DNA of 64,000 nt, from contig JAZBRS010000057.1 in the NCBI GenBank assembly GCA_037176725.1, positions 82,605,501-82,669,500 on the forward strand, given 5' to 3'. Below are positions 1 to 8,721 of this stretch, piece by piece. The position numbers and the translations under genes were made by a program. The notes under the pieces were generated by a model. It worked only from the letters and a program-made list of their open reading frames with translations, was not told the DNA's origin and ran no database searches. The stretch is from Posidonia oceanica (lineage: Eukaryota; Streptophyta; Magnoliopsida; Alismatales; Posidoniaceae). How positions within the stretch are numbered: position 1 is the first letter of the stretch; each line of letters starts with the position of its first letter.

Positions 1-240
1 TTCTTGTTTTCTCGCTCCGTTTTGCGCGCCGCTCCTCCGTCTTGCACCGTTTTGCGTGCCCTTTAGTTTTCTTGCCTCGTTTTGCGCGCAGTCTTGTTTT
101 CCTGCACCGTTTTGCGTGCCCTTTCGTTTTCTCGTCTCGTTTTACGCGCCCTGGCGTTTTCTGGCCCAGTTTTGCGCCCTTCTTTCGTTTTCTCGCACGG
201 TTTTGCGTTCTTGTTCCATTTCTTGCCCCATTTTGCATGT
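1..240 (+). repeat. LTR minisatellite (about 30-bp units), copy A 5' LTR
   Basis: Degenerate tandem units share the core CGTTTTGCGTGCC or CGTTTTGCGCGCC, separated by T-rich spacers. The array continues upstream of the window. The same array is seen in full in the 3' LTR at 20330-21230, and in other versions at 40714-41235 and 56590-56735. Confidence 0.8.
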
Positions 241-592
241 CAACCCTGTTCTCGCATCTTTTTGCATACTTCTTTCGTTCCTCGCACTGTTTTACGCCGT
301 TTTCCCTTGCATGTCGATTGCATTGCATGGTTTTCTCGCCGTTTTGTTTTATCGCCTGCATTTGCATATAGGGCAGTGATGCTTACTGTCCGGAGTTCTC
401 ACGAGCCAGGTTTCGCCCGGTTCGGAACACGGACAGCGTTGCTGAGCGTTTAGATTGCACGCTTACTTCCTTGTATCGTTTTCCATCACTTAGAGCACAC
501 CTTTGAGCATTTAGACAGGCACTCATTGGCACTCAGGCATTCAAAGTCTGCATTTCCCCGCATATGCGAGCGTAAGCCTAGAAAGACCGATT

Positions 593-660
593 CTCGGGCG
601 TGTCGGGGGTGCCTAACACCTTCCCCGCGCGTAACAGGAGTCCTTACCCTCTCTTGGCCC
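593..660 (+). other. Conserved LTR block with stem-loop
   Basis: This is one of the best-conserved stretches of the LTR, repeated nearly unchanged at 21584-21651, 41535-41600 and 57030-57095, and in diverged form on the minus strand near 60840-60900. Around GGTGCCTAACACC it forms a hairpin: CGGG (604-607) with CCCG (624-627), and GGTG (608-611) with CACC (617-620). Its position about 350-400 bp before the LTR end suggests an R/U5 role such as 3' end formation or packaging. That role is inference. Confidence 0.55.
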
Positions 661-822
661 GCAATGACCATATTGCCCTTGTCCTAGGCACGAGTCACAT
701 CATTTGCATTCATTTGCATCTTATTTCTTTTGCATTGTTTTGCTTTGCATCCTTTGTTTGGTTTTGCATGATTATTCACGCATTTCCCCGGTTTTCCTCG
801 TCTTCCGATTTAATAGACTTGG

Positions 823-833
823 TGGCGACTCCG
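823..833 (+). other. PBS-like motif inside the LTR
   Basis: TGGCGACTCCG here equals the first 11 bases of the true primer-binding site at 998, but lies about 170 bp inside the LTR. The motif recurs at the same place in the other LTRs (about 21814, 41768 and 57259, there as TGGCGACTCTG) and in diverged form on the minus strand near 60670. See the findings for the idea that it is an older PBS swallowed by the LTR. Confidence 0.6.
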
Positions 834-997
834 ATTTTGTCTTATCTTCTTCTTTTCTTTCCCTTTTTCCCCTTTTAAATGTTTTCGAGTTAGGTCTTCC
901 TTCTCGGACATAGCCGCTTATAGTGAGCCTGATTCCGATCGGTGCACGTGAGCTTTGGCATCGTGCATGGACGATCCGAACACCGGGATCACTACAG

Positions 998-1015
998 TGG
1001 CGACTCCGCTGGGGA
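998..1015 (+). other. Primer-binding site (tRNA-Arg)
   Basis: TGGCGACTCCGCTGGGGA begins one base after the LTR end (996). It is complementary to the 3' end (including CCA) of plant tRNA-Arg(ACG) as I recall that tRNA. A tRNA-Arg primer is typical of Ogre/Tat elements. It primes minus-strand cDNA synthesis. Only copy A has a PBS in this window. Confidence 0.9.
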
Positions 1016-2331
1016 CACTAGACTCCGGCTTTCGCCTTCGCTTTCGCTCGCTTGGGATTTGTTCTCTTTGCTTGCCTTTTGTGCCTTCTTCGCTTGTTTT
1101 GCTCGTTTTCCTGTGCAAACACCTGGCAAGAGAGCCTCGCGGTCACTTCGCCTAGGTTTTGCACCCCCTTCCGGCTGCTTTCGCCTTAGTTTAGCTCTGC
1201 CTTGCTCTGTTTTGTCTAATTTGCTTGTTTATTTACTTGTTTCCTTGCTCTTGCTCTTACTTCCTTTACAGCTTACTTGCCTTTACTTTCTTTGCCTTAC
1301 TTGCTTGTCATTGCTTTAATTCTCGCACATTGCATGTCTACATACTTGTTTGGCAACAATACATGCTTTTTGAATGATGAATGCTTCCTTTTACACACTT
1401 GCGATGTCACTATGCACGTACATACCTTGCATACATGCCCTTTGACTTGATGAATGTTTTTCTTCACCATTATGCTCACAGACACTTGCACATGCCATGC
1501 ACTTGCCTTTTGTTGTGTTGTATGATTGTTTGCTTGCCATGCTTGATTGATTTTCTTCCCTTTCGCACTTGCCATGCTTAGGATAGTAGAAGCTTGTTTG
1601 CTCTCCCCATGGTTAACTAAAAAATGCAAGTAAAAGAATTCCTAGGGGCAACTAGAGACTCTGAACAATCCTTCACTCCCTTTTGGTTAATAAAATGTGC
1701 AAGATAAAAGACTTTAATCATTTGCATAAGCATCATATAGGGCATGCATTCTTCTCCTCTGAGTCCACCTACTAGTCTGCGAAGGACGGTTCCGGCTTCT
1801 CACCCCGATGCTTTGGCATGGTGTGAGTCGGTCGGCCTGTCCCCCCTTGTCCGGGGTCGTGTCGGTGTTAGTGGAGGGTACCACCCACGCTTTGGCGGGG
1901 TAGAGGCCACCAACGCACCACCCTGTCATTACCTGAGCTTTGGGCCGGGAGTTAGACAGGGAGCCTACTTTTCTGACTTGAGTCGGTGACCCGTACACCC
2001 AGAGATACCCGAAGTAGACAACCTTGCTAGGAAACACTAGTCAGGTGAGGGGGGGCATACTAGAAAGCATACTTGACATTCATGCCATAACATACTGCAT
2101 TTTGCATCTCTTTCTTTTCTAACCCTAGTTTCCCGTTGTGTCTTTAACAGAGTTCAGTAAGCGATATCCTTAGCTAGAGCTCGGGTCTCTCCTTTGCTGA
2201 CATCTCTGCTGAGACACCTGTGCTCGACCATCCCTTTTTCTGAGCTACTCGCCTTTGCGAGCATAGCTCCTCGTAGAGCCCGTCCCCTTTTCCCTCGTCG
2301 CAGCCCCATTCTGACTCGCTCTCGGTCAGCA
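1016..2331 (+). other. Untranslated leader of copy A
   Basis: This 1.3-kb stretch lies between the PBS and the first plausible gag ATG. It is pyrimidine-rich at 1020-1600 and holds only short unrelated reading frames. A possible small intron is visible: CAG followed by GTGAGG (donor after 2044), a branch-like CTAAC near 2120, and TTTAACAG (acceptor ending at 2150). No upstream ORF1 of the kind described in legume Ogre elements is visible. Confidence 0.6.
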
Positions 2332-5085
2332 ATGGCCCAGCGCACTGTCGAGACCCCCCTCACCCTTGCTTCGGAGGTGGTTCCCGCTCCGGCCCCTCCG
2401 GTTCCCGTTTCTAACCCCCCTGTGCCCTCTGTGACGCCAGGCTTTTCCCCTCTGTCGTCTGGGGCACCCCAGTTTGCTGTGGGACAGTGGCAGACGCCCG
2501 TTCCTCCTGATCCGGTCGCCGAGTCCATTTTGATGACCACTTCACGTGTTCTGGAGGCACCACTGACCCCACCTTCTCAGGGCTTTGTCACTTTTGACCC
2601 TTCTGCTGCGGCGACTCACGCCTTAGGATTCCAGTCTCCCGGACAGTCCAGATCTCTTGGTTCTGGTTCCTCGCCGGCACTGCAATTCAATGTTCCCACT
2701 GACGGGACACCTGAAGAGCAGTACCAGCAACTGATGGACACTATCCAGCGGCTGCAGGGTATAGCTCTATCAGTCCGCCCTCCTTCCCCTCCTGTTGTTC
2801 CTGAGGTTCCTGTGCGGCCTGCTCCCGCACATCTTGCATTACACTCTGCACTTCCGCCTAGACCATCGTCCCAACTGCTCACGGTTCCGACGATGGGGGC
2901 ACGTGTTCCGCCTCTTGCATCAGCACCACACCTCACACAGCATGCACCTCCGCCACCTGGTGGCCAGTCATTCGGACTGGTGGGAGCACAATATCTCGCA
3001 GGCCCGTCCCCCGGCATCGCCCCGGTACGGCCGCTGATGCTCCAGCATCCTGCACCCACCGCACAGCATACCGTTTATCCTCCCCCTTTGCATCAGGCTC
3101 AGAATTCCACATGCATCCCTCCTTGCACTCCACCACAGCACGGGTATGCCGGCCATCACCCTGCGTCACCAGGCGATGTGATGGTGGATCCGGAGGAGCA
3201 CCTCGGTGCGACCCATTCGGCATACGTGGTCCCCGCCCCCGCTGCCCCATCACTTGTAGCAGCTATTCCAGACCCCATCAACAACAGGATGGATGTTCTG
3301 GAGAAAGCACTGCGTCTAGTGCAGGGCACGGACCACCAGACCTACCAGTTCCGAGACCTCTGCTGTTTCCCAGAGGCGGTACTCCCCCCGAAGTTCAAAA
3401 TACCGGACTTCGAGAAATATGATGGTAGGGGCTGCCCCATAGCCCATCTGAAGGCGTATTGCGGTGATCTCGCCCAACTCCAGGCGGACGAGAGGTTGCT
3501 GATCCGCCTGTTCCAGAAGAGTTTGTCTGGTCCGGCCCTCAAGTGGTTCACCTCGCTTGACATGGCTACGATCAAGACGTGGAACGACCTAAGCCAGGCG
3601 TTCTTGGAACAGTACTCCTTCAACCTTGATCTGGTCCCAAAGCGCGTGGACTTGATCGCAACCAAGCAGAATCCGGGCGAGCCGTTCGGGGAGTACGTCG
3701 GCCGCTGGCGTGCCCTTGCCTCGCAAGTTCGAGATAGGCCCTCCGACGAGGAGTCTATCGAGATCATCATAAAAGGGGCACAGCCGTCTACTGGAGCACT
3801 GCTTAGCATCCAACCCGTCACAACCTTCACTGCTTTGATCCGAGCTGGCACTCGCGTAGAGAGTTCGTTGCGGAGTGGCAACTTCCCCGCACTCTCTGTG
3901 CTTGCCAAGCAGGCCCTCGCCAGCAACGACGGTAGCAGCAGCAGCGCCATCAACAACAACAGCAGTCTCAACAACAATCGTCCCAAGAGGAAGGATCCGC
4001 CGAAGCCCGTTGTCGCATACGTCGACTCCCCTGCTGCGCCCGTCCGTCTGGCGTCCCGGCCTGCCCCTCCTCAGATCTATTACGCGCCTGCACCTAGGAC
4101 ACACCCTACACCACAAATCACTACCACCGCTCGACCGGTCTATCCTGCCGCACCGGTTCAGCAAGGACAATTCCCGAGGCCGAGATGGCCACCCATGGAG
4201 AAGCGGAAGTTCGCCCCACTGGTGGAACCGTTCAGTGCCGTCCTCCCGAAGGTTGCGTCGCTCCTGCGATTTCCGGAGGTTCGCCCGCCACCAAACCCAC
4301 TACCGCATTGGTTTAAGGCGAATCTTTTCTGCGACTTTCATCGAAGCGTCGGGCATTCGACTGATAGTTGTTTCACTCTCTGGAATGCTATCCAGGACTT
4401 GATCGAATCGGGAACGATTGTGATCGACACGCACGAGGCGTCCACTTCTGCACCATCTCATGCACCTGCATCAGCATCCACCCCAGCTAATGTTGTCCGC
4501 CGACCCCTGCCGGAGCACTCCTATTCAGGAGGCGCAGGGACCTCAGGAATTCACTCCTTGTTTCCTTCTGGGTCTCCCACATCCGTGGTAGATCCTTCCG
4601 AGCTTATCCATGATGTTTCTACTCCCTTTCCAGTCTCTCTCTATCTCGCAGCTATCGCCGGTTCCGAGTCGGGCGTCCATATGATCCGACCGCGGGCCAG
4701 ACCGGAGCGTTCTCCTGCATCAGCCGCCATGCTTTCCCGGGCCCAAGCCCCAATACATCTCCTAGCCAGACCTCAGCCAGAACTTCCCGTGCACCTACTA
4801 GCAAGACCTCAGTCCCCACCTAGCTTGCCTGCCCAACTACCCACCTACCCATGCCCTCCTCAGCCTGTAGCCCCTCTCGTGCTCGCCGCACGCGCTCCCG
4901 TGGTTATTAACTTAACCCGGGATACCCATCGCGTACCCTACAGCTACGCCACAGAAATGTGTGCGGAAGTGACGCGATCGGGGAGGGTCTACAGACCTCC
5001 TACACCAGTAACCAGACCTAGTCATCCACAACCTGCAAGACCATTGCCTTTAGTCCAGCCTGCAGTCCCACTACCCTCAAGCTAG
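2332..5085 (+). CDS. gag: Gag polyprotein region, copy A
   Basis: This is the structural protein that forms the cytoplasmic particle packaging element RNA. The frame is open from about 2194, but the first ATG in it is at 2332 (G at -3, G at +4), so I start there. The first ~340 residues are proline-rich and disordered-looking. A conserved retrotransposon gag domain follows at residues ~350-520, with a PDFEKYDG-like entry and tryptophans in its KWFTSL-type core. A non-canonical zinc-knuckle-like motif, C-x2-H with a later GH and C, sits near residue 666, as is usual in Tat elements. TAG at 5083-5085 ends the frame, but the same frame resumes at once into protease. The stop may be a mutation or a readthrough site. 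Confidence 0.85.
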   Translation: MAQRTVETPLTLASEVVPAPAPPVPVSNPPVPSVTPGFSPLSSGAPQFAVGQWQTPVPPDPVAESILMTTSRVLEAPLTPPSQGFVTFDPSAAATHALGFQSPGQSRSLGSGSSPALQFNVPTDGTPEEQYQQLMDTIQRLQGIALSVRPPSPPVVPEVPVRPAPAHLALHSALPPRPSSQLLTVPTMGARVPPLASAPHLTQHAPPPPGGQSFGLVGAQYLAGPSPGIAPVRPLMLQHPAPTAQHTVYPPPLHQAQNSTCIPPCTPPQHGYAGHHPASPGDVMVDPEEHLGATHSAYVVPAPAAPSLVAAIPDPINNRMDVLEKALRLVQGTDHQTYQFRDLCCFPEAVLPPKFKIPDFEKYDGRGCPIAHLKAYCGDLAQLQADERLLIRLFQKSLSGPALKWFTSLDMATIKTWNDLSQAFLEQYSFNLDLVPKRVDLIATKQNPGEPFGEYVGRWRALASQVRDRPSDEESIEIIIKGAQPSTGALLSIQPVTTFTALIRAGTRVESSLRSGNFPALSVLAKQALASNDGSSSSAINNNSSLNNNRPKRKDPPKPVVAYVDSPAAPVRLASRPAPPQIYYAPAPRTHPTPQITTTARPVYPAAPVQQGQFPRPRWPPMEKRKFAPLVEPFSAVLPKVASLLRFPEVRPPPNPLPHWFKANLFCDFHRSVGHSTDSCFTLWNAIQDLIESGTIVIDTHEASTSAPSHAPASASTPANVVRRPLPEHSYSGGAGTSGIHSLFPSGSPTSVVDPSELIHDVSTPFPVSLYLAAIAGSESGVHMIRPRARPERSPASAAMLSRAQAPIHLLARPQPELPVHLLARPQSPPSLPAQLPTYPCPPQPVAPLVLAARAPVVINLTRDTHRVPYSYATEMCAEVTRSGRVYRPPTPVTRPSHPQPARPLPLVQPAVPLPSS

Positions 5086-8000
5086 CCTCTTGAGCCCACC
5101 ATAGCTGAACCTGTCCCCACAACTGCACCACCTGCTACCAAGAAATGCCAGCCTAAAGCCGATATCACATCCCAGCTCAAGAAAGTTAAAGCCGACATAT
5201 CCATCCGGGACCTGATACACACTTCTGCCGAGCATCGCGAGGCCTTCCTTCGCGTGTTCCAAGCCGCCCGTGTGTCCCAAGCCATAGAGCCCGCCGCCTT
5301 GGAAAGCATGGTCGGAATGATCGCGGAGCCCCAGGTCATCACTTTCACGAGTGATGAGCTGCCTCCGGCAGGGATTAATCACAATCAACCCTTGTTCGTC
5401 ACGGTACAATTCAAAAACTTTCGCATTCCCCTTGCACTGGTCGATAATGGGTCAGGCCTTAACGTCTGTCCCTTGCGAACAGCAACCAAGCTCGGATTCA
5501 AGGCCGAGGACATTACTCCAGCTGTAAAGGGAATGACAGCTTTTGATAACACTCACCATGACGCTCTAGGGATTTTGGTTATCCCTCTTATCATCGGCCC
5601 GGTCACATTCGATGTGGAATTCTACGTCGTCGACTTAGAACCGAACTTCAACCTTCTGCTTGGGCGCCCTTGGCTCCACAAGCATCAGGTTATCCCCTCG
5701 ACCCTCCATCGCATGATCAAGTTCCGCCGAGGCGACGATGTTATCGTAGTCATGGCGGAGAACTTTGAGAAGGAGCGGATCGAGGCGGTTTCTTCTATCT
5801 CTTCGCGGACTGTCCCCTTTGACCCTGATCTTTCGAACGCTTTGTATCGCGTTAATCGGTGCGAGCCGGTTAACTTTTTACCAGATCTTGAACGTGTCAA
5901 CTCCTTGGCCGTTCACAACAACCCCTTTCGGATGGTCGAGAACGTTTGTCACAGATGGGGCTACGTCAAAGGGACACCGCTCGGGCGACATGGCCAAGGA
6001 ATCGCTGAACCGATCATGGCGGAAGAACGAAGAGACAACGAGGGTCTAGGTTACGACCCTCACTCCGATAAAGGCAAGCGCCCGCAAGCAAAGAATCAGA
6101 GAATGGTCATACCTCGGAGCTTGGCCAACTTCACAAGCGCAGGTATCCTGGACTCAAGCGTAGTTCAAGCCGTAGTGCCGTCGGAGCCGTGTCAAAGCCC
6201 TCCGCCACTGGAGGAGGACTGGGTCTGCGTTGAGGACTACTACTCGGACGAGGAACAGTCGGGCACAACAGGGGTAGTTCAGACTTGCAGTGAAAGCCAG
6301 CCAAGCCCAACAGCACATCAGTCGGTTTATCTGGCCACTCCTTCCACAGATCACGAGGCAGCAGTCTTGGCAGAACCCTTGGCAGATTTGGCAGTCTCTG
6401 ATTCTCCTGCAGCCATATCAGCAATACCAGCACTAGCTCAAGCACAGTCAGTCAGTTCGCAGGCAACCGTTGTCGCATCAGTGCAACTACCACCTTCGCA
6501 GAAAGGTCAGTCGCTGAGTTCAGTCAGCAGCACAGCTCAGCCCTTGTCAGAGGCCATACCACAGGCAATACAGTCAGCTCAATCAGTCATGCACCCCCTT
6601 GCCGCAGACCGGCAATTTTCATGGCCAGATCCTATGGCATCGGAGGCCGCGCTCTCATCGTCATCATCGGTCACGGAGAACCAGCTGAGCATCGCGGTCT
6701 CCCAGCCCTCGGGCCTTCAAGAGAGCACCTCCGCCCATCCTCAAGCAGCAGCAGTCACCTTGGCAGCCTATCCATCTGCGATCCCTCTGACTAGACCATC
6801 TGGGTCTCCCTTGCCGGGACAGTCGCAATCAGGCGCGCCCGTGAGCCAGAAAACACAAGTATCAGAGACAGCAATCCATCTCGCAGCCGAGCCAGTGCCT
6901 CAGGCCCTCGGCGCCTACTATGTCGATTCACCCCCAGATGAGGAAGAAGAAGGGGCAGTAGAAGCCCAAGTCGATTCATGGATGTCGGATTTGGAGCTGC
7001 TTTACCAAGAACAGCTCGAATCCATAGTAGAAGACTTGGCACGACACCAAGCCGCAGAAAGGAAGGGAAAAGCCGTAGTTACGGACCCTCCTCTGCGGGA
7101 GGACTCCACCTTCATCATGGTCCTCGGAGAAAGCTCGATGATGTCGATTTCTCTCAGACCCGACGAGCTCATTACTTTTCAAGCCGAGGGTGGATCCAGA
7201 TGGCTTGTACAGCATATGCCTTCCACAAGTACATTGACAGATCCAGAGGAAGAGACACCAGCGGGTCGCACAGCAGCAGTAACAGAGCAAAGAGCAGAGT
7301 CAGTGACAGAGTTGTCAGAAGTTTCAGCGGCAGAATCATCAGCAGCATCAGTCACAGAGTCAGTAAGGTCTTCAGTAGTGTCAGCAGAACATGCAGTAGT
7401 GTCATCAGCAGCAGAGCAGACAGCAGAAGCCGCCAGAGCAGAGGTCGCACACCGAAGATTCAGAAACACTCGGGTAGGCGTGACCATCCTGAGGCGTCAC
7501 CAGGGCCAAGAAGCAGAATTCCTACACTCCTTCGATGTGACAAACCCCACTTTCGAAAAGGAGATTCTCTCGGAACTTGTCGCGTACGGAGAAGAAGATA
7601 ATACAGGCGAAGATGAGAATGATGACCCATCGCCTGAGTTCCGGCCCTATGACGACGACCCAGAAGGTCCCAATCTGCATGTTGAGGAAGAAACGGAGAC
7701 TATTAACCTCGGCACGGTCGAAGAAACCAAAGAAGTTCGCATCAGTGCCCTGCTATCACCGCAAGTCAGGATAGAATTCATCGCATTCCTGAGGGAGTAT
7801 GCGGATGTCTTCGCCTGGACTTATGAAGACATGGTCGGCCTGGATGTCGAAATAGTGGTTCATAACTTGCCCTTGAAGCCAGATGCCAAGCCAGTAAAGC
7901 AGAAACTAAGAAGATGGCGACCACAGTGGCTGCTCATGATCAAGGAAGAAATAATGAAGCAGCTTGATGTCAACTTTTTAAAGGTCGTCCTTTACCCTGA

Positions 8001-8721
8001 GTGGCTTGCAAACATCGTGCCAGTGCCCAAGAAGGACGGCCGGATCCGGGTATGTATTGACTACAGGGACCTGAACAAGGCGAGTCCCAAGGACGACTTC
8101 CCATTGCCTCACATTGACGTCCTAGTCGACAATACCGCAGGCCACAAGATGCTATCCTTTATGGACGGCTTCTCCGGCTATAATCAGATCAAGATGGCAG
8201 AAGAAGACATGGGAAAAACTTCGTTCATCACCCCCTGGGGGGTCTTCTGTTATCAGGTTATGCCGTTCGGGTTGAAGAATGCTGGCGCAACATATCAGAG
8301 GGCCATGACCACACTCTTTCATGACCTCATGCACCAAGAAGTGGAGGTCTATGTAGACGACATGATCGCAAAGACCAAAGAGCCTGAGGATCACCTTACC
8401 TGCCTAAAGAAGCTCTTTGACCGTCTGAGGAAGTACAGACTGAGGCTTAACCCCAACAAGTGCGTATTCGGGGTTTCATCTGGCAAACTGCTCGGCTACA
8501 TTGTTAGCCAAAGGGGGATTGAAGTGGACCCGATGAAAGCTAAAGCCATCGTGGAGATGCCACCCCCTAGAACCGAAAAGGAGGTTCGAGGCCTACTTGG
8601 GCGTTTACAGTACATCAGCCGCTTCATTGCACAGCTTACGCCCATCTGCGAGCCCATCTTCAAACTCCTGAGGAAGAATGCGCAAATCGACTGGAACGAA
8701 GAATGTCAAGCCGCATTTTAG
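5086..8721 (+). CDS. pol: Protease, G-patch, linker and reverse transcriptase, copy A
   Basis: This continues the gag frame after TAG 5083-5085. An aspartic protease core, with DNGSG in place of the retroviral DTGSS type, lies at about 5440-5460. A degenerate G-patch (GY..G..LG...G...PI, then GLGY) is at about 5944-6051. Next is a low-complexity linker rich in Ala, Ser, Gln and Glu (about 6150-7450), then a conserved acidic pre-RT segment. The RT runs from about 7915, with FxDGFSGYNQI, PFGLKNAGATYQ and the catalytic YVDD at 8350-8361. The frame stops at TAG 8719-8721, just after the RT thumb/connection, where copy B has a sense codon. RT copies the RNA to cDNA in the particle. I expect this copy not to make full Pol unless UAG is read through. 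Confidence 0.88.
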   Translation, partial: PLEPTIAEPVPTTAPPATKKCQPKADITSQLKKVKADISIRDLIHTSAEHREAFLRVFQAARVSQAIEPAALESMVGMIAEPQVITFTSDELPPAGINHNQPLFVTVQFKNFRIPLALVDNGSGLNVCPLRTATKLGFKAEDITPAVKGMTAFDNTHHDALGILVIPLIIGPVTFDVEFYVVDLEPNFNLLLGRPWLHKHQVIPSTLHRMIKFRRGDDVIVVMAENFEKERIEAVSSISSRTVPFDPDLSNALYRVNRCEPVNFLPDLERVNSLAVHNNPFRMVENVCHRWGYVKGTPLGRHGQGIAEPIMAEERRDNEGLGYDPHSDKGKRPQAKNQRMVIPRSLANFTSAGILDSSVVQAVVPSEPCQSPPPLEEDWVCVEDYYSDEEQSGTTGVVQTCSESQPSPTAHQSVYLATPSTDHEAAVLAEPLADLAVSDSPAAISAIPALAQAQSVSSQATVVASVQLPPSQKGQSLSSVSSTAQPLSEAIPQAIQSAQSVMHPLAADRQFSWPDPMASEAALSSSSSVTENQLSIAVSQPSGLQESTSAHPQAAAVTLAAYPSAIPLTRPSGSPLPGQSQSGAPVSQKTQVSETAIHLAAEPVPQALGAYYVDSPPDEEEEGAVEAQVDSWMSDLELLYQEQLESIVEDLARHQAAERKGKAVVTDPPLREDSTFIMVLGESSMMSISLRPDELITFQAEGGSRWLVQHMPSTSTLTDPEEETPAGRTAAVTEQRAESVTELSEVSAAESSAASVTESVRSSVVSAEHAVVSSAAEQTAEAARAEVAHRRFRNTRVGVTILRRHQGQEAEFLHSFDVTNPTFEKEILSELVAYGEEDNTGEDENDDPSPEFRPYDDDPEGPNLHVEEETETINLGTVEETKEVRISALLSPQVRIEFIAFLREYADVFAWTYEDMVGLDVEIVVHNLPLKPDAKPVKQKLRRWRPQWLLMIKEEIMKQLDVNFLKVVLYPEWLANIVPVPKKDGRIRVCIDYRDLNKASPKDDFPLPHIDVLVDNTAGHKMLSFMDGFSGYNQIKMAEEDMGKTSFITPWGVFCYQVMPFGLKNAGATYQRAMTTLFHDLMHQEVEVYVDDMIAKTKEPEDHLTCLKKLFDRLRKYRLRLNPNKCVFGVSSGKLLGYIVSQRGIEVDPMKAKAIVEMPPPRTEKEVRGLLGRLQYISRFIAQLTPICEPIFKLLRKNAQIDWNEECQAAF

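Larger units (their letters stand above)
1..996 (+). mobile_element. 5' LTR of copy A (3' part only)
   Basis: This is the last 996 bp of a long terminal repeat whose start lies before the window. It matches 20991-21987 almost base for base. I see four transitions (positions 144, 768, 949, 990) and one extra T in the 3' copy, about 0.4% divergence, so copy A inserted recently. It ends in ACTACA directly before the primer-binding site. It contains the end of a roughly 30-bp tandem array (1-240), a conserved block at 590-660 with a stem-loop, and a PBS-like motif at 823-833. The short cysteine- and phenylalanine-rich reading frames over the array are by-products of the repeat, not genes. Confidence 0.93.

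Noticed and set aside
2616..4170. Minus-strand and off-frame open frames overlapping gag and pol of copy A
   Set aside because: They are shadows of a GC-rich coding strand. They match no family I know and are not kept in copies B and C.
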